A stretch of DNA of 64,000 nucleotides from Prosthecobacter gellanilyticus (lineage in GTDB: Bacteria > Verrucomicrobiota > Verrucomicrobiia > Verrucomicrobiales > Verrucomicrobiaceae): contig NZ_BKAG01000013.1 of NCBI RefSeq assembly GCF_007992435.1, positions 94,068 through 158,067 of the forward strand. The letters are read 5' to 3'. Below, one piece after another: positions 40,612 through 49,665 of the stretch. The stretch's first letter is position 1. Each line of letters opens with the position of its first letter. A model generated the notes under the pieces. It ran no database searches. It was not told the origin of the DNA and was given only the letters and a program-made list of their open reading frames with translations. A program made the position numbers and the translations under genes.

Positions 40612-42063
40612 TCAGGGCTTCCAGCCTTCGCGGTAGGCGGGGCGGGAGACGTACTTGTTCGGGGCTTCAGCGTTGGAGACCTTCATGCCTTGCTTGTCCC
40701 ACTGCACGCTCTGCTGGGCGCGGACAGCGAGGTTGCCGAGGAGCACGAATTCGGTCAGCGGGCAGCTGTAGTCGAAGTTTGAGCTTGGCAGGCCGCCGTT
40801 GACGACGTGGTGAGCCCACTCGCCCTGCGGATTGTTCGGCATCACGGAGCGGGTTTCGGTCTTCTTGATCTTGCCAGCCTTCGTGTCGATACGCACCTGG
40901 GTGTAGCGCTCTTCATTGTAGATGACCGGGCTGCCGCAATAAGCCTCGCCTTCGAAGACGGTGCCTTCGGTGCCGATGAACATCATGCCGCTGGAGGCCT
41001 TCTCGAAAGCCTTCTTGGCGAGCTCGCTCGTCATGTGCGGGGAGATCTCTGGCTTGTTCGGCTTGCCGTCCTTGGAGCCGTCGTTCCAAGAAACCTTCAG
41101 CGCGCCGTGCTTGCCGGCAGGCATGTGGTACACCAGGTCGCTCCAGACCGGGGCGCAGGTGTCGGAGATCGGGCTGGAGGTGGCGTCGATCTTCTCAGGG
41201 ATGATCTGGCCGAGGATGGAGAAGGTGGCGTCCATGATGTGGCAGCCCATGTCGCCCAGGGCGCCAGAGCCGAACTGCCACCAACCACGCCAGTTGAAGG
41301 GGTGCACGCTGTTGCCGCGCTTGCCGTTCACACCGGCGGGGATTTCAAACTCAAAGTAAGGCTCGCTGGCCTCGCTGGAGAGCCAGAGGTCCCAGTCCAG
41401 CTCGGCTGGGCACTCAGCGGCCTTCTTCACCAGGGGGCCCTGGGGCCAGATCGGACGGTTGGTCCAGAGGCGGATCTCCTTCAGTGTGCCGATGGCACCC
41501 TGCTCGATCCACTCCTTGGCCAGGCGCTGGCCTTCCATGGTGCGGCCCTGGTTACCCATCTGGGTGGTCAGTTTCGCTTCCTTGGCAGCGCGATGAAGGT
41601 CACGCACTTCGGCGATGTAGTTACAGAGGGGCTTCTGCACGCACACGTGCTTGCCGTGCTTGATGGCATGCATCGCTGCCACGTAGTGGGTATGGTCTGG
41701 AGTGGAGACGATGACGCCGTCGATCTCGTTGGCCATCTCGTCGAACATCTTGCGGAAGTCCTGATAGAGCTTCGGAGCGTTTGGAGCTTCCTTGCCAGAG
41801 TCCAAGTGGTGCTTCTCACGCTTCTTGGCAGCTTCGTCGAGGCGCTTCTTGTCCACGTCCACGAGGGCGACGATGGTGTGGTCAAGGGTCACGCCCTGAG
41901 TGTCAGACTGGCCCTTGCCGTTGGCACCGATGACAGCGAGGCGGAGCTTCTTGCCTGCCGCATTCTGCCCCTTCAAAAGGAGATTCGGACCGGCGAAAGT
42001 TCCGGCGGCGAGGCCTGCCGTACGGCCCAGGAAATGACGGCGAGAGATGATGTTAAGACCCAT
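40612..42063 (-). CDS. Tat-exported Gfo/Idh/MocA-family oxidoreductase
   Basis: A 483-residue protein. The N-terminus has a twin-arginine signal, SRRHFLGRTAGLAAGTF (about residues 8-24). The Rossmann N-terminal domain (KLRLAVIGANGKG) and DVDKKRLDEAAKK follow. The EKP-like motif appears as CVQKPLCNYIAEV (the conserved Lys of Gfo/Idh proteins). The C-terminal half is the beta-sheet substrate domain typical of the long Gfo/Idh proteins of Planctomycetes/Verrucomicrobia. Substrate unknown. The start at 42063 sits just ahead of the Tat motif. A terminator follows its stop. Confidence 0.88.
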   Translation of the reverse strand: MGLNIISRRHFLGRTAGLAAGTFAGPNLLLKGQNAAGKKLRLAVIGANGKGQSDTQGVTLDHTIVALVDVDKKRLDEAAKKREKHHLDSGKEAPNAPKLYQDFRKMFDEMANEIDGVIVSTPDHTHYVAAMHAIKHGKHVCVQKPLCNYIAEVRDLHRAAKEAKLTTQMGNQGRTMEGQRLAKEWIEQGAIGTLKEIRLWTNRPIWPQGPLVKKAAECPAELDWDLWLSSEASEPYFEFEIPAGVNGKRGNSVHPFNWRGWWQFGSGALGDMGCHIMDATFSILGQIIPEKIDATSSPISDTCAPVWSDLVYHMPAGKHGALKVSWNDGSKDGKPNKPEISPHMTSELAKKAFEKASSGMMFIGTEGTVFEGEAYCGSPVIYNEERYTQVRIDTKAGKIKKTETRSVMPNNPQGEWAHHVVNGGLPSSNFDYSCPLTEFVLLGNLAVRAQQSVQWDKQGMKVSNAEAPNKYVSRPAYREGWKP

Positions 42064-42208
42064 GGGGGTGCGTTGGTTCGTTGGTTGTGGTTTTTTTGTG
42101 GGGGTCGAGTCAAACGCGGCGCCTGCCTCGAAATTACGGCGGGATGCTAGGTGGTGAATGAAAACTGGCAAGAGTAGAGAACACGAGCCACCTTCATTCT
42201 CCGAAGGC

Positions 42209-42994
42209 TCAGCGGATGGGGGAGAAGTCCACAGGGCGCATGTAGATGCTCTTCACGCCGTCAGGCTGGACGGTCAGAGAACCGTCTTTTTCGGACTCAG
42301 CCTTGGCGGCGACCCACTCTGGATCCGCGCGGAAGGCGGTGAAGGAGGCCTTGCCCGCTTCCTGGCTGGCGTGGGAGAGAATGTAAATCAGCTTCGTGCC
42401 GGCACCTTTGTCAGCATCCACCGGCGTCCAGTAGGCGACGTGGCTTATGCCATGCTTGGTGAAGAGACCGATGGTGTGATTCTTGAAGCGGGAGTGCAGA
42501 GCGTCCAGCTTGCCCGCCGGGGTCGTGTACACGCGGAGTTCAAAAGTGCGCTCCTTGTCTCCCGCGCTGATTTTGACAGGCGGGGAGTATTCAGTGGTGT
42601 CCATGAAGACGGAGTCAGGAGCCTTGGCCAGGATCTTCCCACCCTCCTCGCTGGCCTTGCGGGCCGCCTGCCACTCAGGATCGGCACCAAAAGCTTTCCA
42701 GTTCTCCTTCGCCGCCTCACGGCTGGCATGGGAAACCACATAAATGAGGGTGTTGTCTGCCCCGTCTGCCTTCTCCAGCGGCACCCAGTAGCCGATGTTC
42801 GTGATGCCGTGCTTCTCAAACAGCTTGCAGGTATGATCGCGGAAACGCTTCAGCAGGGCATCCAGTTTGCCCTCATTGGTCACATAGGTGCGCAGTTCAT
42901 AGATTTTACCATCTCCAGCCTGGGCTGAGGCTGGCAGCAGGCTCAGGGCAAAGGTGGAAAGGGCGGCAAGGCAAAGGGTGCGGCGTTTGTTCAT
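42209..42994 (-). CDS. secreted NIPSNAP-family protein, two domains
   Basis: A 261-residue protein with a Sec signal peptide (MNKRRTLCLAALSTFALSLLPASAQA) and two NIPSNAP domains. Both start with the ELRTYVTNEGKLDALLKRF / ELRVYTTPAGKLDALHSRF pattern, followed by GITNIGYWVP / GISHVAYWTP and the YVVSHASREAAKENW / YILSHASQEAGKASF segment. The domains are clearly duplicated, at about residues 30-135 and 150-255. Function is unknown in bacteria. It lies 145 bases upstream of the oxidoreductase on the same strand, and divergent from the O-antigen-ligase-like gene. Confidence 0.87.
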   Translation of the reverse strand: MNKRRTLCLAALSTFALSLLPASAQAGDGKIYELRTYVTNEGKLDALLKRFRDHTCKLFEKHGITNIGYWVPLEKADGADNTLIYVVSHASREAAKENWKAFGADPEWQAARKASEEGGKILAKAPDSVFMDTTEYSPPVKISAGDKERTFELRVYTTPAGKLDALHSRFKNHTIGLFTKHGISHVAYWTPVDADKGAGTKLIYILSHASQEAGKASFTAFRADPEWVAAKAESEKDGSLTVQPDGVKSIYMRPVDFSPIR

Positions 42995-43129
42995 GAAAAG
43001 TGGAGGCTGGTGGCTTGGCGGGCAGATCTTCACGTCCGGCCCCTGATAGGTATTTCAGGGAATCTCGCCTGATAAAGAGGTTCATGACAAGTCCGCCAAG
43101 GTGTGTATTTTCAACGTCTCCCCAAACTC

Positions 43130-44506
43130 ATGTCCGAACGTCCCCCTCCCTCAGCCGCCAGCATGACGTGGCGATTGAGTGAAGCCGCACCGCTGGTGCC
43201 GGCAGCTGATGTGATCCTGCGCCAGCGGCTCGCGGCGCTGAGCTCCATCGGCTTCGTGCTGGGCTTCTACTGCATGCATAACCAATGGGTGCAGGTGGGC
43301 TGGGTAGGCCTGATGACCCTGGCTTGGTTCTGGGAAGGCGGCTTCCAGGACTTCATCGACAGCCTGCGCCTGGACCGCTGGCTCGTCGGCGTGGCCGCCC
43401 TGTTTTTGGTGATGCTGGCCCGCTCCTCGATGCTCGACTCTCCAGGGATCACGGTGAAGGCTTTCTGGCAGGGCTGGTTCGGCACGGGATTACTCATGCT
43501 GGTGCTGATGACGCTTTGGAGCGTGGCGCGCCAGCCGCGTGCCCCGATCTGGTTAGGCGTGCCGCTGGTAGGAGTGGCAGCTCTCGCCGCCGCAGGAAGC
43601 ATGCTGGTGTTTTATGTCCTGGATCCGAAAGCCTTGTTTGGCCAGCGGCTGCAAAATTGGTTCATCTATGGCGGCTGGAATACCGTCTGCACCGGCATGA
43701 CCTTTGGTTTCGCAGCCGTCTGGGCCTCCTGGAACTGGCATCATTCCAGCGAACGCCGGGAGCGCCTGCTCTACCTCCTGGCCGCCGTGGCGCTCATGTT
43801 TGCCACCTGCTTGACCATGAGCCGCGGAGCTTTGCTGGCTCTCGGAGTCGCCCATGGTGCATGGCTGCTGGCGCGAGGCTGGCGCAGGGTTCTCAAGCCA
43901 CTGTTCCTCATGCTCGGCTGCGTGTTTGTCTTCCAGGCCAGCGCCCCGGTCATCGCCCACATCGGTGCGAGCGAGCTTTCGGATCGCATGGGAGTTTCTG
44001 CATCCGAACTCACTCCTGAAATGGTGGCAGACGGCCTGGTGGCAGCCAACCCCGCGGCACGCATGCTTGAGCGGTCGGACAACGGACGGATCATCATTTA
44101 CAGTGCCGGCATCCAGAGCCTCACGACCTGGCAGGACTGGCTGCTTGGGAAAGGGCTGTGGGCTGACAATGACTGCTGGTCCTGCTCTCTTCCCTGGTAT
44201 CCGGAGCACCTGCACAGCATCTTCATGAATGCGCTGGTGCGCGGCGGAGTGCCTGGCCTTGCAGGTCTGCTGGTCTTGATCGGGTGGGGACTCCAGCGGG
44301 CATGGCGTCTGGCCCGTGAAGGTGAAGGTCTCTGGCTTGTGCTGGCCGCTTTTGGCATCACCGGACTGCTCTTTGATGGGGACAGCGCCTTCTCCATGCT
44401 GACCCTTCCTCGGTTCGAGGCGCTCATCCTGTGGGTTCCGCTGGTCATCGCTTCTGCCAGACATGTTGCGGCCAATGACTTTGCCAAGACCCGGTTCGAG
44501 CGTTAG
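43130..44506 (+). CDS. O-antigen ligase-like polytopic membrane protein
   Basis: A 458-residue protein with about ten predicted helices and a periplasmic loop between about residues 260 and 365, ending in YPEHLHSIFMNALVRGGVPGLAG, a motif like the WaaL/Wzy_C H-x-x-[NF]-G region of O-antigen ligase/polymerase (PF04932). The region NGRIIIYSAG resembles the conserved GR-x-x-x-W segment. It probably acts in surface polysaccharide assembly. The ATG at 43130 (MSERPPP) is chosen. The SulP gene follows after 9 bases on the same strand. Confidence 0.77.
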   Translation: MSERPPPSAASMTWRLSEAAPLVPAADVILRQRLAALSSIGFVLGFYCMHNQWVQVGWVGLMTLAWFWEGGFQDFIDSLRLDRWLVGVAALFLVMLARSSMLDSPGITVKAFWQGWFGTGLLMLVLMTLWSVARQPRAPIWLGVPLVGVAALAAAGSMLVFYVLDPKALFGQRLQNWFIYGGWNTVCTGMTFGFAAVWASWNWHHSSERRERLLYLLAAVALMFATCLTMSRGALLALGVAHGAWLLARGWRRVLKPLFLMLGCVFVFQASAPVIAHIGASELSDRMGVSASELTPEMVADGLVAANPAARMLERSDNGRIIIYSAGIQSLTTWQDWLLGKGLWADNDCWSCSLPWYPEHLHSIFMNALVRGGVPGLAGLLVLIGWGLQRAWRLAREGEGLWLVLAAFGITGLLFDGDSAFSMLTLPRFEALILWVPLVIASARHVAANDFAKTRFER

Positions 44507-44515
44507 CTTTCCACT

Positions 44516-46381
44516 GTGTCAGGCCACCAGTCCACGTCCCTCCGACAACTCATTCACTCCCTGTTTTGGCAGGGCAGGACTTGGCTGCGGGAAATGCTGG
44601 CCAGCAACACGCTGGATCCCCTGCCCTTCCGTCGCTGGCTGAAAGGCTACGGACCGCGCCGGCTGAAGGCAGACGCCCGGGCCGCCGCCTCCGTGACTTT
44701 GCTCGACCTTCCGCAAGGCATGGCCTATGCGGCCATCGCGGGGCTGCCGCTACAGTTTGGCACCATGTGCAGCGCCATCGCGGCCATCACAGGCTCTCTC
44801 TTCAGCAGTTCACGCTACACTGTCCTGGGCCCCACGAACTCGACGGCCTTCATGATCTTCTCCTACTTCGCGGCGAATCCAGACATGGACCGTATCGCGA
44901 TGATGCCCCTGCTGGTCTTCATGGTGGGCACTCTGCTGCTCTTTGGAGCCTTTCTGCGGGTGGCGGAGCTGGTCCAGTACATCAGCCGCACAGTGGTGGT
45001 GGCCTATGTCACTGGCGCGTCCCTGCTCATCATCACAAACCAGCTCGCCAACCTCCTGGGCATCGTGATGACGACAACTCTGGAAGATGGCAGCACTCTT
45101 CATAGGCGCACCTTGCCGGGAATCCTGATTCATCTGACCACACATCTCCGGGAGGCGCATTGGCAGAGCCTGGCCATCGCCGCAGGCACGGCGCTGATCT
45201 ACGTGATCGTCCGCCGGCTCCGGCCTGCCTGGCCTGCGCTGGCACTCAGCCTCATCCTGGCCTCGGCGATCGCCGCGGGATTGAGCGGGTTTGGAATCGC
45301 CATCGACACGTACGCGAATGCCCGCTTCGGCATTCTCGATCTCCTGCCGCCCTTTCCAGATTTCGTCTCGCCGCGCTTCTTCTCGGACTTTAGTCACATG
45401 TTTGGTTTGGCCATCGCCGTGGCCTTCCTCGCCACGCTGGAAAGCTCCTCGATGGCCAAGACGCTCGCCAGTGTCAGCGGCCAGCGGGTGGATGGAAACC
45501 AGGACATGTTCAGCCTCGGCATGGCCAATCTGAGCTGCGCGTATCTCAGCGGCATGCCTTGCTCAGGCTCGCTCACGCGCAGCGCGCTCAATTTCCAAAG
45601 CGGTGCGCGCACTCCTGTCGCGGCCATGCTCAACGGCATCTTCTGCCTGATCGGCGCGCTGACCCTGGGCCACCTTGTCGGCTACATCCCGCGTGCCTCC
45701 CTGGCCGTGCTCATCATCTGCGTGGCCATCTCGCTGATCAATCAACGCAACATCCGCATCTGTCTCAGCGCCACGGGATCCGATGCGCTGGTGTTTTTGG
45801 TAACCCTCGCGGCCACGCTGCTGGTGCCGCTGCATGTGGCCATCTTCACGGGTGTGGGCGTTTCGGTGATGCTTTATCTGCGGAAGGCCAGCCAGCCAGT
45901 GCTGGTGGAGTATGAGTTCAACCAGGAAGGCAATCTGGCCGAGGCAGCCCAGCATGGAAAGCGGCAGAACCCGGCCGTCTCCATCATCCATGCGGAGGGC
46001 GAGCTCTTCTTCGGCTCGGCGGACCTCTTCCGCACCCAGATCCAGCGCACCTGCGCGGATCCGAACCTGCGCATCATCATCCTGCGCCTCAAGAATGCCC
46101 GCCATCTGGATGCCACCTGCGTCATTGCCATCGAGGAACTGGTGCGTCTTCTCCGGAAGGACGGAAGGGAACTCCTCATCAGTGGCGTGATGAAGGACGT
46201 GTACCGCGTGCTGCGTGACTCAGGCCTCATCGACACCATCGGCAAGGACAACATCTTCCCGGCCAGCCCGAGCAACCCAAACCTCGCCACGCGCAATGCG
46301 CTGAAGCGTGCCCAGCAGATCCTCGGCACCACGGAGGCGGACGTGAAGATCTTCTTTGATCCCACCAAGAAGCCCGCATGA
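44516..46381 (+). CDS. SulP-family anion transporter with STAS domain
   Basis: A protein of about 621 residues. The N-terminal SulP transport domain (about residues 55-430) includes VTLLDLPQGMAYAAIAGLP, YTVLGPTNSTAFMI, and ANLSCAYLSGMPCSGSLTRSALNFQSGA, the last typical of SulP. A cytoplasmic STAS domain (about 480-590: AVSIIHAEGELFFGSADLF, RHLDATCVIAIEELVRLL) follows. Substrate is an inorganic anion (sulfate, bicarbonate or similar), not determinable here. The start is a GTG at 44516; an internal ATG at 44594 is less likely. The stop overlaps the next start (ATGA). Confidence 0.9.
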   Translation: MSGHQSTSLRQLIHSLFWQGRTWLREMLASNTLDPLPFRRWLKGYGPRRLKADARAAASVTLLDLPQGMAYAAIAGLPLQFGTMCSAIAAITGSLFSSSRYTVLGPTNSTAFMIFSYFAANPDMDRIAMMPLLVFMVGTLLLFGAFLRVAELVQYISRTVVVAYVTGASLLIITNQLANLLGIVMTTTLEDGSTLHRRTLPGILIHLTTHLREAHWQSLAIAAGTALIYVIVRRLRPAWPALALSLILASAIAAGLSGFGIAIDTYANARFGILDLLPPFPDFVSPRFFSDFSHMFGLAIAVAFLATLESSSMAKTLASVSGQRVDGNQDMFSLGMANLSCAYLSGMPCSGSLTRSALNFQSGARTPVAAMLNGIFCLIGALTLGHLVGYIPRASLAVLIICVAISLINQRNIRICLSATGSDALVFLVTLAATLLVPLHVAIFTGVGVSVMLYLRKASQPVLVEYEFNQEGNLAEAAQHGKRQNPAVSIIHAEGELFFGSADLFRTQIQRTCADPNLRIIILRLKNARHLDATCVIAIEELVRLLRKDGRELLISGVMKDVYRVLRDSGLIDTIGKDNIFPASPSNPNLATRNALKRAQQILGTTEADVKIFFDPTKKPA

Positions 46382-47106
46382 TCTCCAGGTCTTCATCTCC
46401 CATGGGAGTTCTTCACCTTCTGGTTTTTCTCGGACTCGCGGCGGGTGCAGTTTGGGGGCAGGCGCTGCCCCCCGCGCCTGCAGACGGCATTTATGACGAC
46501 ACGCGCGCCCTGAGTGAGGACTCACATCAGCAGCTGGCCAGGGAGGTCGCCACCTTCCGCACGAGCAATGGCATCGATGCCTGGTTTGCCGCCACTACCT
46601 ACATCCGTGAAGGCCAGAACATGCGCAGCGAGGCACGCCTGATGCGCCAGGCCTGGAGCGGCGACCGCCCCGCTGTGCTGCTTCTCTATGATCGCTCCAA
46701 AAAGCAGGAGATGGTCACCTTCGCCCCCATCCTCTGGAGCGTGCTGCCCACCGCGGAGCTGTTTCGTGTACGCGAGGCCGTCCATGACAAGATGGCGGAC
46801 GACACCAAACCGCCCGAGCAGAACCTGCGCGAGTCGATGCTCGATCTCATGCACAAGATCAACGCCCTCCAGATCAAGGAGAAGCGGACTAACGAACTAT
46901 TTACTCAAGGCTACCAGCGCATGCTGTGCTGGTTTGGCATCGCGCTCGGCGCGGGAGCCGTGGCAGCGGGCATCGCCGGTGTCTTCGCGCGCCGCCGGGA
47001 TCTCAGCGCCGCACGCGTCTGCTTCATGCCAGCCATCCAGGTGCCGCCACGTCTCGGCGCCGCACATGGAGGCGGCACGTGCGTGGCGTGGTCTGACAAA
47101 AGCTAA
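46378..47106 (+). CDS. TPM-domain membrane protein
   Basis: A 242-residue protein with a signal-peptide-like N-terminus (about residues 1-28), then a TPM-type domain (about 35-160): DDTRALSEDSHQQLAREVATFR, IDAWFAATTYIREGQNM, AVLLLYDRSKKQEMVTFAP, with the AVLLLYD strand typical of the family. One membrane helix lies near about 183-205 (WFGIALGAGAVAAGIAGVF). TPM proteins are of unclear function, some in photosystem or cell-envelope maintenance. The ATG overlaps the SulP stop (ATGA), so the two genes are coupled. Confidence 0.75.
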   Translation: MISRSSSPMGVLHLLVFLGLAAGAVWGQALPPAPADGIYDDTRALSEDSHQQLAREVATFRTSNGIDAWFAATTYIREGQNMRSEARLMRQAWSGDRPAVLLLYDRSKKQEMVTFAPILWSVLPTAELFRVREAVHDKMADDTKPPEQNLRESMLDLMHKINALQIKEKRTNELFTQGYQRMLCWFGIALGAGAVAAGIAGVFARRRDLSAARVCFMPAIQVPPRLGAAHGGGTCVAWSDKS

Positions 47107-47143
47107 GATTTCTGAGGGCCAACGTGCCCGCTCAATACAAGCC

Positions 47144-47226
47144 TGGGCCAACGGCCCAAGAGTGGTCGGCGCATTCTTTTCCTGGGGCTCATCACCCCAG
47201 GCTGGTATAGGTCGCGCCTTTGGCGC
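47144..47226. repeat. cluster of three short palindromes (REP-like)
   Basis: Three hairpins lie in the gap between the convergent TPM and dxs genes: TGGGCC-AAC-GGCCCA (47144-47158), CCTGGGG-CTCATCA-CCCCAGG (47181-47201) and GCGCC-TTT-GGCGC (47214-47226). They resemble dispersed palindromic repeats of Planctomycetes/Verrucomicrobia genomes as I recall them. They may also terminate both transcripts; there is no U-tract. Confidence 0.6.
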
Positions 47227-47252
47227 TACGGAGAAGGTCCTCGACGAGTGGC

Positions 47253-49154
47253 TCAACCCAGCTTCGCGAGCACCTTCTCGACGGTGTTTTCCACCGTGAG
47301 ACCGTGCTTCTTGCGCAGACCGCCGACGCTGCCGTGCTCGACGAACTCGTCAGGCCAGCCAATGCGGACCACGGGGGTCTTGACGCCAGCATCGTTAAGA
47401 TGCTCGATGACACCACAACCAAAGCCGTTCATCAAAACGTGGTCTTCCAGCGTGCAGACGACCTTCACTTTTTTGGCGATGGAGTCGATCAGCGCACCAT
47501 CCAGAGGTTTGATCCAGCGCGGGTTGATCAGGGCCACAGAAAGGCCCTTCTCTTCCAGCACCTTCTTCGCCTGCTGGGCGATCGGGACCATCTCACCGAG
47601 ACCGATCAGCGCCACATCACTGCCATCAGCGATGAGTTCACCCTTGCCGATCTCGAGCAACTGCGGCTTCTGCTTCGGCGTGACGCCAGGTCCGTTGCCA
47701 CGTGGATAGCGGATGGCGATCGGGCCTTTGTCATAGTTCGCCATGGTCCAGAGCATGTCCACAAACTCGTCCTCGTCCTTCGGCTGCATGTGCACCAGCC
47801 CGGGGATGCCGCGCAGATAGGAAATGTCAAAGAGACCGTGATGCGTAGGGCCGTCATCTCCGCTGAGACCGCCGCGGTCCATGCAGAGACGCACCGGCAG
47901 GTTCTGGATGGCCATGTCATGAATGATCATGTCAATGGCACGCTGCATGAAGGTCGAATAAATGGTTAGGAAAGGACGCAGCCCCTGAACCGCGAGACCG
48001 CAGGCGAAAAGCGCCGCGTGCTCCTCGGCAATGCCGACGTCAAAGTAGCGCTCGGGAATCTCCTTCTTGAAAACGATGAGGCCGGTGCCGCCAGGCATGG
48101 CGCCGGTGATGGCGACGATGCTCTTGTCCTCCTTCGCGAAGTCCGTGACGCTGCGGCCATAGATCTGCGAGTAGGTGGGCTTGTCAGAGGCGGCTACTTC
48201 ACCGGTCTCGACATTGTATTTGCCCAGGCCGTGGAACTTCAGCGGATCTTCAAGCGCAGGCTTGTAGCCGCGGCCCTTCTCCGTGAGCACGTGGAGGATG
48301 ACGGGCTCGTTCTGGTTCTTCAGGAAATCAAAGGTCTGGATCAGCAGCGGCAGGTTGTGACCATCGATCGGGCCGTAATAACGGATGCCGAACTCATCAA
48401 ACATGGTGCTGCGATTATGCGCACCTTCGCTCTGTGGAAGCAGCAGGCCTTTGGCGGTCTTCTCCACACGCTCGGCGAGCTTGCGCACACCACCGCCGAG
48501 CATGAACTCGACGAACTTGGCAGCCTTCTCATGCAGGTTGGCAAAGCCTGGGTTCGTGGCGATGGCGTTGAAGTAACCCGCGATGGCGCCCACGTTCTTG
48601 TCGATGCTCCACTCATTGTCATTGAGCACGATGATGAGGCGCTTCGTGTGCGCGGCCACATTGTTCAGGGCCTCAAACACAGGTCCGCAGGTGAAGGCGG
48701 CATCACCAGCCACGCAGATGACGTGGTCGTCCGAACCTTTGAGATCGCGTCCCGTCGCCATGCCAAGAGCTGCACCCACGGAGGTGCCCGCATGTCCGGC
48801 ACCATAGCAGTCGTGCTCGCTCTCGCTGCGGAGGAGGAAACCATTCAGACCATGGAACTGGCGGATGGTATGGATCTTGTCCCAACGACCGGTGATCATC
48901 TTGTGGACATACCCCTGGTGCGCCACGTCGAAGACAAACTTGTCCTTCGGTGTGTCGAACACGCGATGCATCGCCAGGGTGAGCTCCACCACACCGAGAT
49001 TCGGCCCCAGGTGGCCGCCAGTTTCAGCGAGTGTGGCGATGAGTGTCTGACGGATCTGTTCAGCAAGCTCAGGCAGCTTCTCCAGCGGCAGGGCTTTGAG
49101 ATCGGCAGGACAGGAGATGGGGGGCTGGGAGGTATCCACGTTGGTCGGAGTCAA
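47253..49154 (-). CDS. dxs: 1-deoxy-D-xylulose-5-phosphate synthase
   Basis: A 633-residue thiamine-diphosphate enzyme that condenses pyruvate and glyceraldehyde 3-phosphate, the first step of the MEP isoprenoid pathway. It has HLGPNLGVVELTLAMH and FDVAHQGYVHKMITGR, the ThDP motif GDAAFTCGPVFEALNN...LIIVLNDNEWSID (GDA instead of GDG), the DRGGLSGDDGPTHHGLFD transketolase motif with the catalytic His, and EEHAALFACGLA. The start is a TTG at 49154 overlapping the xseB stop (TTGA); an in-frame GTG at 49139 is possible. It is co-translated with xseB. Confidence 0.94.
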   Translation of the reverse strand: MTPTNVDTSQPPISCPADLKALPLEKLPELAEQIRQTLIATLAETGGHLGPNLGVVELTLAMHRVFDTPKDKFVFDVAHQGYVHKMITGRWDKIHTIRQFHGLNGFLLRSESEHDCYGAGHAGTSVGAALGMATGRDLKGSDDHVICVAGDAAFTCGPVFEALNNVAAHTKRLIIVLNDNEWSIDKNVGAIAGYFNAIATNPGFANLHEKAAKFVEFMLGGGVRKLAERVEKTAKGLLLPQSEGAHNRSTMFDEFGIRYYGPIDGHNLPLLIQTFDFLKNQNEPVILHVLTEKGRGYKPALEDPLKFHGLGKYNVETGEVAASDKPTYSQIYGRSVTDFAKEDKSIVAITGAMPGGTGLIVFKKEIPERYFDVGIAEEHAALFACGLAVQGLRPFLTIYSTFMQRAIDMIIHDMAIQNLPVRLCMDRGGLSGDDGPTHHGLFDISYLRGIPGLVHMQPKDEDEFVDMLWTMANYDKGPIAIRYPRGNGPGVTPKQKPQLLEIGKGELIADGSDVALIGLGEMVPIAQQAKKVLEEKGLSVALINPRWIKPLDGALIDSIAKKVKVVCTLEDHVLMNGFGCGVIEHLNDAGVKTPVVRIGWPDEFVEHGSVGGLRKKHGLTVENTVEKVLAKLG

Positions 49155-49510
49155 AAGAGTCGGATTTCATCGTCCTCACCACCAGTCTCAGGCTTCGGTG
49201 CAGGAGCAGGGGCGGAGCGGCGGCGGGCAGCAGGAGCGCTGGCGCGGGGCTTGTCTTCGGCAAGGTCTTCCTTGCCCGGGTCAAAGGAGGCTGTCTCGGC
49301 TTTGCCGTCGGCCTTGATATTGATGATCTCGATGCGCTGGCGGGCCTGCTCGATGCGCTGGCGGCACACCTGGAGGAGCTTCATGCCTTCCTCGTAGGAG
49401 CCGACCATCTCATCCAGAGGCATGCGATCGGACTCCATGCTGCCCACGATCTCTTCCAGGCGCTCCATGGCCTGTTCAAAAGAGATGTCGGAAGGGTTGG
49501 CTGCGCTCAT
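49151..49510 (-). CDS. xseB: exodeoxyribonuclease VII small subunit
   Basis: A 119-residue protein. The first ~70 residues are the XseB helical hairpin (SFEQAMERLEEIVGSMESDRMPLDEMVGSYEEGMKLLQVCRQ), which binds the large subunit XseA of exonuclease VII, a single-strand DNA exonuclease. The remaining ~50 residues are a charged, Ala/Pro-rich disordered tail, longer than usual. It overlaps the dxs start (xseB upstream), the common xseB-dxs or xseB-ispA-dxs arrangement. xseA is not in this window. Confidence 0.92.
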   Translation of the reverse strand: MSAANPSDISFEQAMERLEEIVGSMESDRMPLDEMVGSYEEGMKLLQVCRQRIEQARQRIEIINIKADGKAETASFDPGKEDLAEDKPRASAPAARRRSAPAPAPKPETGGEDDEIRLF

Positions 49511-49665
49511 GGGTGGTGGGCGAGAAATCGGGCGCGCATTATCAGGAGTGCGGCGGGGGTGGCAAGCGCTAAAACCACGCTAAACCTGACCGCGCAAACA
49601 GCAAAGAGCGTCGTATCAAAGAAATCATCGTGCCCGGCTCCCACTTTGAGTCTATCCCAGAACCC

